From assembly GCA_023231475.1 (NCBI GenBank), contig JALJEE010001557.1, positions 1-64,000 on the forward strand: DNA of 64,000 nt. The letters are read 5' to 3'. The position numbers and the translations under genes were made by a program. This stretch comes from Seison nebaliae. Its lineage: Eukaryota; Rotifera; Pararotatoria; Seisonacea; Seisonidae. Below, one piece after another: positions 48,501 to 60,771 of the stretch (positions within the stretch are counted from its first letter, which is position 1; every line of letters begins with the position of its first letter). The notes below the pieces were generated by a model. That model was not told where the DNA came from and ran no database searches. It was given only the letters and a program-made list of their open reading frames with translations.

Positions 48501-50155
48501 GGAACGGTTAAAGCTGCGGTCACATCAGATAATGAAATGTTCGATGAAACGGGAATGTTCCATTGGTGTCCCACCCGTACATTAACTAGTTGTCTAGTCG
48601 TTAGAATTTTATTTTTTTTAAATATCCATTTATATTCACTTTTTCATAGAAACCGTTTGAGACATCGGTTAATTTCAAGAATCATGTATTAGTATTAATA
48701 TTTGCTGATGAGGCAACACCGATGGTTGGTCTCCGGAATTTTGTTATGCCATTACGTGCATCCAATTTCCGTGGATCAGAATTGAAGGATATCATATTCG
48801 TTACTAGCAGTATCGAATGGATAAATCGAGAATGGGCATTTATTTCCAATTTCAATAGAATTTATGTTGTTCATGAATGGCCGAATAAAAGAAGGATATT
48901 AAGATGGTTGAATATTGATTTATGTGATATGGCTGTCATCATGTCACCCAGTGATCGACATCAACATGAAGAACAATATTTAACAGACAAATCAGCTATC
49001 TTATGTTCATTGAACGTTAAAGCAATGAGATTTACTCGACTACAAATGAACAACAGGAATCGCGAGTCAATTGATGACAGTCAACCGTTACATGTGTCTG
49101 GTGATCAAATTCCTATGATAACTGACTTGGGTTAATATATTTCTAACTATAAATATGTAAAATTTTAATAGAATTGTAAGTAAAAAATTTTTGTCATCAA
49201 TTTTCATAAATTTCGATTTTAATAAATTTTTATAATTTTTCTATGGAAAATTTTAGAAAATGACTTAAATGTACAATATTTGGAATCGGAAAACTCATCA
49301 AAACCTTCACCTCAACGAGAATTATATTTAACAATGCCATTCGCTTGTGGAACTGCATTTGCTTCATCTGTTTTAGATTCGATTGTCACGACGGTTTTTT
49401 CTTTCTTAATTCCAATTAATTCACTACCAAATTTTTTTTCAAAAGGCATTCTTTAATGCCGATGCGTTAAAGATGATTTCGTTGTTGATTACCGGAGGTA
49501 CAACTCCAGAATTGGAGACAATGCTGGCAGAAGAAGGAATGGTGAAACCATCAACAGAATTATCGACGGAAACGTTAAATCAGAGAAATCGTTGTCGTCT
49601 TGTACAGATATGTATCTCCACATTATTCTCTCATTTAGTTAAAGTTAAAATTTTTAATTCTAAATTTTTTTTTGAATAAATTTTGTTTTATGGTAGGAAG
49701 GTAAATGTTATGGTGATTTGTTCGTAGAAGCATTAGACAATTATCAAATGTTATGTTTGGGACTCTATCGATTCCGTGACGCCATTCCAAGGAAGAATGA
49801 AATAAGTGATTATGAAACAAATAATGCGATGGAGAGACCCAAATTTTCAACGAGAAGATTCGTTATTTGTAATCCATCATACGACTACATCTTATTACCG
49901 TCCGATATGGTTTGTTTATTTTCTTTCATATTTCCTCTGGAGGAAAAGGAATTAAGTGCAAAAAAAAATTTGTTTCAACCTGTTTCTTTATCATAAGACC
50001 GGATACTGTCATATTTTCTGCTATGTCTTCTATTTTTCTGTTTCCCATCGAGAAATGTCTTCAAAATACTAAAAAACATTCTAATATTCTATTTTTCCTC
50101 GTAGGTGTTCGTACTTCAGCGTCCACAAATCTATGGTGCTTCAACAACTATATAG
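45530..50155 (+). CDS. KCNMA1: SLO1/BK-type voltage-gated potassium channel lacking the calcium bowl (about 1,172 aa)
   Basis: Fifteen exons in frame: 45530-46084, 46133-46291, 46332-46855, 46910-47020, 47065-47323, 47379-47534, 47591-47709, 47755-47987, 48221-48355, 48403-48596, 48650-49130, 49257-49393, 49446-49637, 49697-49909, 50105-50155. A possible 39-base cassette exon lies at 48136-48174. S0 is [18 protein letters not shown]4 keeps three arginines ([11 protein letters not shown], about residues 278-284). The pore filter is STVGYGD (about 355-362). RCK1 (HVIVCGH...MRVISIKN...LLQYHNK) and RCK2 ([11 protein letters not shown]...[10 protein letters not shown]...[14 protein letters not shown]) follow human BK closely. 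The run of aspartates that forms the RCK2 calcium bowl is replaced by [12 protein letters not shown] just before ELYLT (DNA 49280-49321), so this Ca2+ site should be lost. RCK1 keeps acidic residues (DRERTDID). BK channels normally join Ca2+ and voltage to K+ efflux in neurons and muscle. SLO3 is a less likely name since the rest matches SLO1. Confidence 0.9.
48136..48174 (+). other. candidate 39-base cassette exon in the BK channel RCK linker
   Basis: Between exons 47755-47987 and 48221-48355 a 39-base segment has an AAG acceptor (48133-48135) and a GTT donor (48175), is open in the right phase and encodes about 13 residues ([13 protein letters not shown]). The intron after it would be 46 bases, the usual size here. 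Because 39 is a multiple of three it could be skipped without frame change. BK genes are known for alternative exons in this RCK1-RCK2 linker; its use here is inference. Confidence 0.4.
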
Positions 50156-51832
50156 ACGATTGCTTTAATGAATTTATTGAATAAGATGGAAAGGAAATGT
50201 GAAAAAATTCCATCTGGAAATCTGTAACAAATCTTCTGCGAATGAGTCGCTCCGGCAATTATGACATAAATCGACAAATAACTTCCTCCTACCTAATTTC
50301 ATTTATTTCATTCATCAAAATTTTTAATTTTCTTTCTTTCACTCCAAAATAAAATTGAGTGATCTTTTCATGTTCATTTCGTGTAATGAAGTTTCTAAAA
50401 AATTTGTTAAATGGAAAGAAACATCAAGAAATTTTCTCTCAGAAATTGTTTCTCACACATACAATTCGACTTCCCAATTCTTAACTTCTAATTCTATTTA
50501 CGAGGTTTTTTTCAATAGAAGAATTATTGGGACGAACTACGATATAATAGAACATCGATTATTTTGAGAGAGGAAAATGTAAAGAAGAAAATTGTTCTCC
50601 AATTCCCTAACGATTTGATGATGATTGTTTAAAGACGATAATGTTCCATGCTGATAATTAGATCGCTAGCAGATTAATTGAATAATTCAATTTGACTCCG
50701 AACACAGAATAATTCGATAAGAAACTTGAAAGAACTTCTGTAAGGAATTCAATAGATTTCCATGTAATTTCTCCAACTCACTAGTTAGTTTGCAGTTACG
50801 GAACGTGATGATGAGAAGAGAAGATGGAGGAAGATCAATCCACGCAAAATTATTAATATGGTATCTCGTTTCTGATAATTTTCGAATTTGGAGAATCCAA
50901 ATTGTTTGTCATTTGAATATGAAATTCGGAGGAGTATTCACACACTTTCAACAACTTTAGTGGTGCGCATCAAATGGAATATTAATTAGATGTTATTGGT
51001 GAGTGACAATAATAAAGAAAATGAACGAACTATGTGAGAGACAGGAGAATCTTGATGATTCGTGTTCTGTTCGATGATGGACAGGTGAAATTCTCATTGG
51101 AAATGTGGATAGCGATCTTAGATTGAATGTTTGCCCAAAATGTACACTTGTCCTGATTTCTAAGTAAATAGAAGATAGTCGTCCATGCAGATAGATATAT
51201 AGATGTACATTCTTTACGTAATCTCTAAATTGAGGCATATCTATAAAGAAATCTTTTTCGCTCTTCTTTTTCTTTTTCTTCTAAATTGTTGAATTTAATT
51301 ATCCGGAAATATATCGTTGCAACGAAGATACATTCAGATATTCACGATTTGATATCGTCTCTCTAAAATGAGGAAAATTCTTCTTTCTTATTTATCAATA
51401 TCTATTAGTTCTTTCGCTGATTCATCTTTTCTATTTGTCAACCACCGGACGAAAGAAAACAAACGTAAAACATCATTATCAAATCAAAACAATGAAAAGA
51501 TGGAACGGAATTAATCCGATTTAATTATAATTTTATTATTAGATAATGAGATCAATGAAGCAGGTATTTTTTTCTTTCAAGAATTAATGTATTCATAAAT
51601 TATTCAAAAAAAATTTAAGCAAACCTTCCAACCAAACTCCCCCATTTCCTCCTTTTCTTTCTATTTATATTTAATCTTTTATCTTTCTCATTCTCATCCA
51701 TATCGACATAAATTTCTTTTTATTTTACAAAAATATTCGTTCTCTAATTCCTTAATAATCATCTCCACTTAAACTCGAACGATTCCATTCGTTTTATTTC
51801 TCCTCTTCTACATCCTTCTCCACTTTCAGATA
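50156..51832. other. intergenic region before the neuropeptide gene
   Basis: 1.68 kb. Two frames of 70-81 codons (50355-50567, 50993-51238) look spurious. A long pyrimidine-rich stretch ends in CTTTCAG at 51829, three bases before the neuropeptide ATG, and resembles a 3' splice site. Confidence 0.4.
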
Positions 51833-52162
51833 ATGCAGATTTTATTGAAGAACATGAGAACTTTCATCCATCTACTTTCACTTCTCACAATTATCGTACT
51901 TGCGTTTACGCATACGGCGAACGCTTTTCCTGAAAACGAAAAACGAATGGATCCGTTCGCGTTCGGTGGCAAATTGGGCAAACGTATGGATCCATTCGCT
52001 TTCGGAGGGAAATTGGGTAAAAGAATGGATCCTTTCGCATTCGGTGGCAAACTAGGAAAAAGAATGGATCCATTCGCATTCGGTGGCAAACTGGGTAAAC
52101 GAATGATGAATGATGAAGCTATCTTAAAATATCTACTCTCTCAAGATCTCAATGAATGGTAA
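51833..52162 (+). CDS. neuropeptide precursor with four MDPFAFGGKL-amide copies (109 aa)
   Basis: A 109-codon frame. A hydrophobic signal sequence (best start Met8 at 51854, MRTFIHLLSLLTIIVLAF, cleavage after ANA) is followed by a short spacer ending in KR. Four exact copies of MDPFAFGGKLGKR follow (51947-51985, 51986-52024, 52025-52063, 52064-52102), then a C-terminal 19-residue peptide, MMNDEAILKYLLSQDLNEW. Each copy would be cut at KR and amidated from the Gly to give MDPFAFGGKL-NH2. The four 39-base units differ at several third codon positions but not in protein, showing selection on the peptide. A secretory-pathway peptide of this plan implies neurons or endocrine cells. I do not recognise the mature peptide from a named family. 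A splice-acceptor-like CTTTCAG ends at 51829, so a non-coding 5' exon or a trans-spliced leader may precede it. Confidence 0.9.
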   Translation: MQILLKNMRTFIHLLSLLTIIVLAFTHTANAFPENEKRMDPFAFGGKLGKRMDPFAFGGKLGKRMDPFAFGGKLGKRMDPFAFGGKLGKRMMNDEAILKYLLSQDLNEW

Positions 52163-53029
52163 GAATTGGTCGTTACTATCTCCAAATGATCACCTGTCAT
52201 CCTTTATATTCGATTATTGATTGTTAGAATTTCCTTGCTATACATTAAAATTCGCACACCTACTGAACATCTATTCTGAATGGCTGTATCTCATATTCAT
52301 AGAGGGCACATCCCCAATTTATTTTTATGAAAACTATTCAATTTATTGTCAAAATATTCAGAAGTTTCATAAAGTCATATTTCTTTTCTTCACTTTATCG
52401 CCGTTTTTCTCCATAATAAATTTCTCCTAAAACTACAAATAAATTTGAATTTTGGTTCCTGCTAAAAAATAAAAATACTTTAACTGAATTCGTTCCATAA
52501 ATTCTGTTGTTTATGAAACATAAAATTTATGATTATAAAATGCCTCAAGGCAGAAAATTCCTCTGAATAATTTTTTCTTTTTCAATTTCATTATTTAGTT
52601 GGATATTATTTAGTAGATATAAAATAATTTTTTATTTCAAAAATAGTATTACAAATTGTTGGATAGGATTTATTCTGAAGTTTCGGAGAGTATATTTTCT
52701 GAATTATATTTGGAATTAAAATTGACGACAGCTCTTTAATGTGAACTCTTTAATTCTACTAATGTTCTATTTAAATTATAGATTATCTTTAATTATGATT
52801 TTAAGAAATCGTTTTACTTTAATAAAATAATAATAAAAATCCTTCGAAAAAAATTATAAAATGTACATTGGAAGACAACCAAAGTCGATAGATTAAGAGT
52901 GGTAAGAAAACTAATTGAACGAGAATTGAAAAAAGCAAATTTATTAAAAAGTTGAGCTGAGAAAGAAAAAAAATAAAAATTTACAATTAAATTTTTTACC
53001 AGAAAAATCGTTAAAATTATTTTGCGAAA
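52163..53029. other. intergenic region between neuropeptide and PHD-finger genes
   Basis: 867 AT-rich bases containing the neuropeptide 3' UTR. A 69-codon frame at 52221-52430 has no coding character. An acceptor-like TTTTTTACCAG ends near 53001, about 29 bases before the PHD gene ATG. Confidence 0.4.
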
Positions 53030-56000
53030 ATGGCGGATGAGGTGGATAGCGACGACTATTGTTTCTGTGGGAAAATTATCGGAGGAGAGATGATGTTAGT
53101 TGATTGAATTCGAATGATTTAATAAATTTCTCTGTTGTAGTCAATGTGATGGTTGTGAGGTGTGGTTCCATCTCGAATGTTTGAAGATGGATGAATGGTT
53201 GTCCAAATCGATTCATCATTATTTCTGTTTTTTGTGTCACCATCGGAAGAAGTTGAATGTGACATATTATGACAAGAAAATCTGGTCGAATAAACGATTT
53301 GAAATCTTGACAGAAGTTCCTTTCATTTTTAAGATATTTTAATTTTTCAATATTTTAAAATATTCTCATTTTTAATAGAAAAGCAAAAAACAAGAAACTA
53401 AATTACTCTCCTTCCTCACTGATGACATCAAAACTTGCGATGACTTCCGATTGATGTGGACGAAATTGCCAAAATATCGACGTTCTAGTGGTCGACGTCG
53501 ATCGAAAACATCGACCGATCAATCGATTTCTGATAAGGCCAAGAAAAAAATTCGATTGACAGATGATTATGAAACAAATAATGACGATGAAGAGGAAGTA
53601 GAAGTGAAAGATGAGAATAAAATGGAAATTGATGAAATGATTGAGGAGAATTCAGAAGTTAAAGAAAGTCAATCGAATCATGATAGTTTAATGAGTGACG
53701 AAAGTGTTGATGATAATGAAGATAATGAAGAGGAAACTGAAGAATCTACCGATGATGATGTAGAAGAAACAGAAGAAGAAACAGAGGAAGAAAGTGAAGA
53801 AATAGAAGAGAAAAAAGTAGAATGTGAAGAAGAAATTGATGAAAATGAATTATCATCAATTTTCTATGAAGATTTCATTGACTTAGCAAATTCGGATGAT
53901 GAAACAAAAATGTTGTTTAATCAAATCATTGAATTAGGAACGATGGAATACGCACTTCAATATTTAATGAAAATCAACCAATTTAACGATTTCCAATTCT
54001 TCCATTCAATTCCATCATCATGTTCTTGTTATGATGATCATCTGCCATCAATTCGATTGACATGTCCATTCTGTTCACATGTTACATTGGAAGACAATTC
54101 TTTATTTACACATATCGCTCAAGAACATTTTCTCATTCAACATTTCCCTCATGACAAATGGGATAATAAACATCAAAAGTTTCTTTTTGAACAGATCTCA
54201 AATCAATTCGATTCGATGAATTGGAATGATATTTATTTAATTTCGTTTGGAGAACATGTTGCTGAGCAAACCGTCTTCCATATCGATCGGATGTTAAATG
54301 AAATATATCCATTGAAAGAATTATATTTCTCCAAATTCAAATTGTCTAATGAATGTGTTCAAGAAGATGAAGAAGAGAAAGAGATTGAGAAGATACCAAT
54401 TATCGAAATTGAAAATTTTGTGAAAAATTTACTGGACGATATTGAAAAGAATGAACAAGAGGAAAAAGAGAGAGAATTGAAAGAAGAGGAAGAGAAGAAA
54501 TTGAGATTAATAAAAGAAGAAGAAAGACGATCGGATGAATTGAAAATGATAAAAGAAAAAATATTGAAAGAATTGAAATTGGAGAAATTGAAAGTTAAAG
54601 AAGAGAATGAGACGAAAAATATTCAAGAAGCGAAAATTCCTGAAGAAAATTCTGAAATAAAATTAAAAGAATCGAAAATTGTTGAAAAGAATGACGAAAC
54701 GGAACTAAAAGAATCGAAAATTCCTCAAGAAAATGATGAAACGAAAAAGAAAAAATCGAAAAAACTTCAAGAAAATTCTGAAACGAAAGCAAAAGAATCG
54801 AAAAAACTTCAAGAAAATTTTGAAATTAAATTGGAAGAATCGAAAGTTGTGGAAAAGGATTATGAAAAGAAAACGAAAGTTGTGGAACAATCGACATTGA
54901 AAAATTTGAGAGATTTCCGAATTAAACGAGATGAAGATGAGAATGAAATGAAAAAATTGGAGATATATCAAGAAAGAAGGGAATCGAATGAACATTCCAT
55001 TCCACCTGAACAGACAATTAAAGATTTATTGGAGAAGAAATCGAATGATGAGAGTAAATCTATTTTAGTTCCATCCACCGTCTCCACTGATAACACATCC
55101 GTCATCTTTCCATCTACATCGTCTGGTACTTTAATGAATTGTTTCCAAAACAAAGAAAATAAAGGAGTCGTTCCTCTTATCTCACCAAACAGTTACAAAT
55201 TATATAGTCATCAATCTCCTATGAATGATGCCAGACAGAAATTTTATAAGAAAATCATAGGTAACGAATTAAATGAATCAGAAGAGAGAATGGAATCGAA
55301 GATTCGAATACCAAAAAATCCTTTACTTAATTTCCGTCCAAATCGCTCAGCGAATCGAATTGAAAAAAAACCTTCGATTAAGACTTCACCTGTTGACGAC
55401 AAATGTAAAGTCAGTACAACCAGTGACGGATGTTCAGAAGTGATGACATGTTCCGTCGACGACGTTGTGAAAGCGGAACCATATTTTAAAATAAGGAAAC
55501 GACAATGGCCAATAAGAAGATTGATTTCTGAATTAGATCGATTTTGTGAGAAAGAAACAGAACCAACAAATTTCTTCAATTCCGCATCATATGCCGCAGT
55601 CAAATATTACATGACTAAATTTGGAGAAGAAAAATTACATCGAGAAGATTATTCGTTATCAAATCAAATATTTTTAAATAAAGAAGAGAAAGATTTAGAA
55701 GTAGAAATCTCGAAAGAAGATATTATTCGACCGACATCACTTCTCCATCAAATCCGTCGACATCACAACGACGAAATCATTTTGAATGGAAAATATAAGA
55801 ATCACACGAAACCGTTTCGTTCAGTTGTTAATAAAGAATTTAAACGATCAAACAAATCAAATAAAACTCAAAATTCAAATTCGATCAATTCGAATAAACG
55901 AACAATAATTCCTCAAATTACCGACGAGTATTGTAGCGAGTACACCAGCTCATCAGAACTAACGAAAAGTCTGTTAAATAAATCCACCATCTCAACCATC

Positions 56001-56348
56001 CCTCAATTGGATGGTATGGATTTGAGTGAGGAACGAGTTACTCTTGTCCAAGTACCGATGAATAATTTATTTTCATATTCTGTCGAAATACTGACGAATT
56101 GTCTTAAATCGAGAGAGTTCATTGATGAATTGTCCGAATTGGAAAAGAAACGAAAGAAACTTTTCCGAACGAACTTCGTTCGTTTAATCTCTTCTGTCTA
56201 TTGTTCATCACTTTTCAAGCGACTTGCACTGTTCTTCAATTCACAACAACGTCAGATGAATCACCGAGATTTCTATTTAAATCTCTTTATCTTAAACAAA
56301 ATGAAAATGAGATTAGTGCACAATTATCTTGAGGTTTTGGAGAGATGA
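53030..56348 (+). CDS. PHD-finger nuclear protein with CXXC1-like PHD (1,069 aa)
   Basis: Three exons: 53030-53094, 53141-53315, 53379-56348. The N-terminal PHD finger has a complete C4HC3 set: C11, C13, C24, C27, H32, C35, C51, C54. The flanks (YCFCGK, MIQCDGCEVWFH, FCFLC, then YYDKK) most resemble the PHD of CXXC1/CFP1, a reader of H3K4 methylation in SET1 complexes. No CXXC domain follows. Instead come acidic D/E runs, a C2H2-like zinc pair (CPFC...HIAQEHF, DNA about 54061-54130), a long K/E-rich segment with a degenerate repeat ESKxxEENSETK-like (54590-54890), and C-terminal basic and helical regions including a possible conserved end (EILTNCLKSREFIDELSELE). A chromatin role is likely; naming it as CXXC1 would go beyond the evidence. 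Confidence 0.75.
54590..54890 (+). repeat. in-gene tandem repeat coding ESK-x-QENxETK units
   Basis: About six degenerate units of 14-16 codons within the PHD-finger gene, each with a core like KESKKLQENSETK. This expands a charged coiled or disordered linker. Confidence 0.65.
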
Positions 56349-56899
56349 TATGAAAGATTTCTTTTATTTGTTGGAAAGATATTTTCTTATTCATTTGTAT
56401 TATATGAAAAAATTTTCTGGGAAAACTCATTCTTTTGTTTCATAAATTTCCTTCATTTCTTTTACTTCATTTTTTCGCAACAGATTTTTTTTTACGTTAA
56501 CCCATCTATTTTCAATATTTACTACTCCTAAATTTTATTTTCATATCAGAAATTATTATAAACAACTTCATATGTCCATCTTTATAAGTTAGAAAATAAT
56601 CGTTATTTTTCAACATTTTTCGAATTAAAAGAAAATTTCCATTTTTCAATCTTTTCTTAAACTTTTCGATAGATAAAATTAAACTTTTTAGGAGACTATT
56701 AAATCAGCTTCATTTTGAAAAATTATATCGTTTCAATCAGTTGCAATTCTACTAAATATTTGTTATCAATTTTTTCTGTTGCTCTCGACAACGAGAAGAT
56801 TTTGTTTAGGAATCTATTATTCTTTTGTTTTTCCATTTTTGTTAGTGTTTATTTTTGTGATTAGGTTTTATTTATTTATTTCTGTTTCCGTTCCTGATA
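56349..56899. other. intergenic region between PHD-finger and NME8 genes
   Basis: 551 AT-rich bases with no coding character. Presumed 3' UTR of the PHD gene and promoter of NME8. Confidence 0.4.
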
Positions 56900-59800
56900 A
56901 TGGCACGTCGAAAGCATGATACGTCACTTAATGTTTATCATTTTCATGAACAGTCGTTCTTAATATCCATAAATATTTCAGCAACTTATTTCTACGCAAG
57001 AAGAATGGGAAGAAATGTTAGAGAAAGATGGACTTTGCAGTTAGTTCTCCTTTTAGCCAAATTCTTTAGAGAGATTATTAAAAAAAGTCTTGGAAAATTA
57101 TTCTACGTTATAAAAATTTTAATTTTAATTGGAAGATGACTGATAGAAAATATTTTCTTTATTATAGTTATATAACATTATGGTTAGAGTAGTTATGAAA
57201 TGAATGAGATTTCGAGATTTTATGAGAAAAAATGAATTTTCGATGAATGAAAAATTGAGAAAGAGATAAATTAAATATTATTAAATAGTTATAGATGTTT
57301 TCGGTGAATTTGCTGGACGATGTTCGGCAATGGACAATATATTCAGTAGGTTCCTTCATACCGAAGCACCAGAGCCCGATCAAATATTCTTCTTTGCGGT
57401 GAATAATTTTGAAAAATTATTAATTTACTTTCTGTTCCTTCAGTTGTTGATGTGTTTCAATTATGGACTGGTCCTTGTCGAGCGATGGACAATGATTTCC
57501 GTACAATTCGCAATTTATTTGACTCATCAATTTTATCATTTTATTCTGTTCGTTTTCTTTCTCCCTTTTACTTTCTTTAATTATTATAAACTTCCTCTAA
57601 TCATCTCCTAATTAATGTGATAGGCATGTGCTGATAAAATAGACTCGCTAGACAAATATCGTGGAAAATGTGAACCTTGTTTTTTATTCTATTCGGTTCG
57701 TTTCTATTATCCTTGAACTTCATTTATCGAGATTTTAGGGAGGAGCATTAGTTGCAGCAGTAAGAGGAGCGAATGCGCCTGATCTTACCGAGACGATGAA
57801 ACAGATGGCTAACAAAGAAATATTGATACAAAAAGGAGAAGCAACGAGAGTTGAAATCAAAGATCCGGCTATCGCTCTAATCGAAAGAGAGGAGCAAATT
57901 CAAATGGAGAAACAACGAGTGATCGATAGTGAAGGTTAATTTTTACCCAACATTTTTTTAGGAAAATATCTTTTGGTTCAATTAGATATTATCTTCTATG
58001 GAATGAATTCACTTTATGGACATCAATTTCTTCTGCCATGTAATTTGATAACTTTTAATTTTCCTGTGACAAATCCTTTCTGTTCCCAAAACTACTTGTG
58101 GAATGTCTCCCTATTTTCTATTGAAAAATTTGTTCTTGAAACATTTCCAAATTGTCTAATTTCTCTATTTTCTAGCAATGGTGAGAAATTTTATTACAAC
58201 TGCTCTCATTAAGCCGGATATCGTGGCTGACGGAAAAGTCGATCTAATGTTGGAAGAGATAGAAAACGCAAATTTTGTAGTTGTATCTCAAGTGACGAAA
58301 ACGTTTACAGAAGATGAAGCTAAAGAGTTTTATAAACATCATCGTGAAGAAGTTGTGGTTTTTTTCGAAAAACAAAATAATAATAAAATCTTGTCAGTTA
58401 TTCTTTTATGAATTGGTGGATTTCATTATAAGTGGAGAATGTATCGCCGTGGCCATAACATTAAAATCATTATATAATATCAAGACGTTGGATGACGTAG
58501 TTAATCGATGGAGATCAGTTATCGGTCCATGGAATATGGGACAAGGAACTCAAGGTGAGAATGATGGAACTTTAAGGAAGAAATATGCTTCAGATGAAAT
58601 TAAAAATGCCATTCATGGTCCTGATAAGGCAGCTCAAGCGAAAAAAGAATTGGCCTTATTCTTCCCCAATCTCATCATTCCTCCGGAAATTATCAAAAAA
58701 ATCGTTGACCAAACTGATAAAGATAAGGCGGATGTGATTGATAAGAAGAGTTCAGTTCAACGTGAACGGACAATTGCAATTATTCGCCCGAAAGCAAATG
58801 CTTCATTGAAAGGTTTATATTCATTTTCTTCGATTAATCCTAATACAAATTTAAATGATTAGTTGAGATATTAGATGCGATCAAAGAAAAAGGATTCAAA
58901 ATTGCCATGAACAAGGAAGTGACATTGGAAGTAGAAGATGCTCAAAAAATTTATGAAAAATTCCAGGAAGAACCATTTTATGAAGGACTCATTAATGAAA
59001 TGACAAAGTTGCATTTTTAAATTATGAAAACATTTATCGTATTTACATCGATTTAGTGGTCCGTTAATGGTTCTGTGTTTAGTCAGTGAGAATGCGATAG
59101 AGAAATGGAGAGGTTATTTGGGACCAAAAGAAAAGAAAGATTTCCCCGCATTTATTGACAGTTTCCGTGCTAGATTCGATATTGTCGATTCGCCAATCAA
59201 CACTTTGCATGGTGCGTCTACTCGAGCTGAAGCGAACGCTGAATTGGCATATTACTTCAAATTGGAGCAGACGGTGGCAATTATTCAAAATGATCCAAAA
59301 GTCAACCGAGGTTCATTTTCGTCGTTTGAGAAAAGAAACATAAAAAATTTTTAAAAACTTAGATCGAATTATTTATCAAATGGAAGATTCGGGATTTATC
59401 ATCAGTTCGGAAATACGAATGAATTTCACCGAAGAACAAATAAGGGAACTTTATGCAGAAAAAGTGGATGAAGAGTGGTTCCCCAAATTCGCTCGATATA
59501 TGACAGAGTTAATAATTTTGATAATTCAACTTTTTTAAATTGTGGGTTTTTCTAGTGGGGAAAGTGATATTTTATTATTGACAGGGGAAGACGCTATCGA
59601 GAAATGGAATACAATGATGGGACCGTATGACCCGGAAGAAGCTAAAGAGACAGCTCCCGACTCGTTTCCTCAATTTTGACTTTCCTTAATTCTACATTTC
59701 CTTTTATAGTTTACGTGCTATGTATGGTAGTAAATTGCCTCAAAATGCAGTACATGGTCCATCCAATACGGAAGAATTTGAAAGATTTATGAAACTTTTG

Positions 59801-60096
59801 TTTCCAGATTGTGAGAAGGATGAAAAAGGAATATATACTGGTCCTAATATTGATGATCTTGGTTTTTTTGGATTGTTAAATTATTTTTTTGAAATTCTCT
59901 TTTTCAGGCGTTGAAAGAAAATCTATTGATTCAAACGGTTAACTTTTGCTTTTTAGTAAAATCACTAGAATATAATTGAACAATAATGGATGAGGGGAAA
60001 ATAATTTTAACTACTACTTTTTTAGGTTTCTTTTACTGGGCATTAGAGGCTAAATCTAAAATGAGACGAGGTCGCGCTACTAGTATTAGCTCATGA
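56900..60096 (+). CDS. NME8: thioredoxin-like/triple NDPK axonemal protein, NME8 (TXNDC3) type (652 aa)
   Basis: Fourteen exons: 56900-56932, 56982-57039, 57295-57398, 57624-57695, 57739-57934, 58176-58351, 58398-58812, 58863-59007, 59057-59310, 59363-59507, 59556-59663, 59710-59861, 59908-59937, 60026-60096. All junctions fit. The start MARRKHDTSLN..EEWEEMLEKDGLC matches NME8, as does the thioredoxin domain (KYRGKCEPCFLFYSGGALVAAVRGANAP). The redox motif usually WCGPC reads FAGRC (residues 36-40): the first cysteine and tryptophan are lost, so disulphide exchange is unlikely. Three NDPK domains follow, each with the active-site histidine: NAIHGPD (CAT at 58614), NTLHGAS (59208), NAVHGPS (59753). 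Sea urchin and human relatives are intermediate chains of the outer dynein arm, so the gene implies motile cilia or flagella. A 30-base exon near the end is among the shortest here. Confidence 0.88.
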
Positions 60097-60771
60097 AATA
60101 AGAAATATAAATGAAATTAATAATGTTTTAGTCTTTCTTCAAATTAAAAGTAGAAAAATTAGGAAACTAGTAGAATGTGTAGACTTTAATTTTTCTTATC
60201 TTTTATTTATTTTTCAGAATAAACCACTCGACTTCTTAAATACGTCGTATACGAACATTAATTTCCCCAATAATTTATTTATTTATGAAGACGCGATTAC
60301 AATGCACGCGATTGTATTTGCAAACACTTTAATTTTTACTATTACATTTTAACATTTTATTAATGGAATATTATAGTTTTAATAAATTTTCATTCTATTC
60401 AAACTTGATATATTTCATCTTTCTTTCAATCTATCTGTAAATTCTTTTCTGAAAATTATCACCTTCTTGTTTATTTTTACATATATATCTATTATAAATA
60501 ATCTTATTTCAAATCATCTAATGATACTCTTTCTGGTTTTAATAAGCATTATTAGATGGGAGTATTAAATAAAATAAATAAAACAAAATGAATAATAATC
60601 CTGTTGGAATAGGATTATTTATAATTATCATAATGGAATATCTTATGTTTATTGCAATAACTTTAAATGAGATAAAATAGAAAATGAAGAAATTTTCGTA
60701 TTAATTTCTTCATTAAAAGAAACGATTAAAATTTATAAAATTTCCGCTCAAACATTATAAAAAAAAAGAAA
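60097..60771. other. intergenic region between NME8 and PET117
   Basis: 675 AT-rich bases. AATAAA occurs several times (for example near 60220 and 60565). No gene or repeat of note. Confidence 0.4.

Noticed and set aside
51947-52102. Regular 39-base repeats that might suggest a CRISPR-like array
   Set aside because: There are no spacers; units are contiguous codons with KR processing sites in a secretory precursor, in an animal genome.
57040-57139. A 17- or 30-base micro-intron after 57039 in NME8 followed by a coding exon
   Set aside because: Peptides produced do not resemble thioredoxin, whereas splicing to 57295 restores the expected strand and active-site region; the 255-base intron is simpler.
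57973-58212. 79-codon frame inside the NME8 gene
   Set aside because: It lies in the intron 57935-58175 and reaches only slightly into the next exon in the wrong frame; the spliced NME8 phase excludes it.
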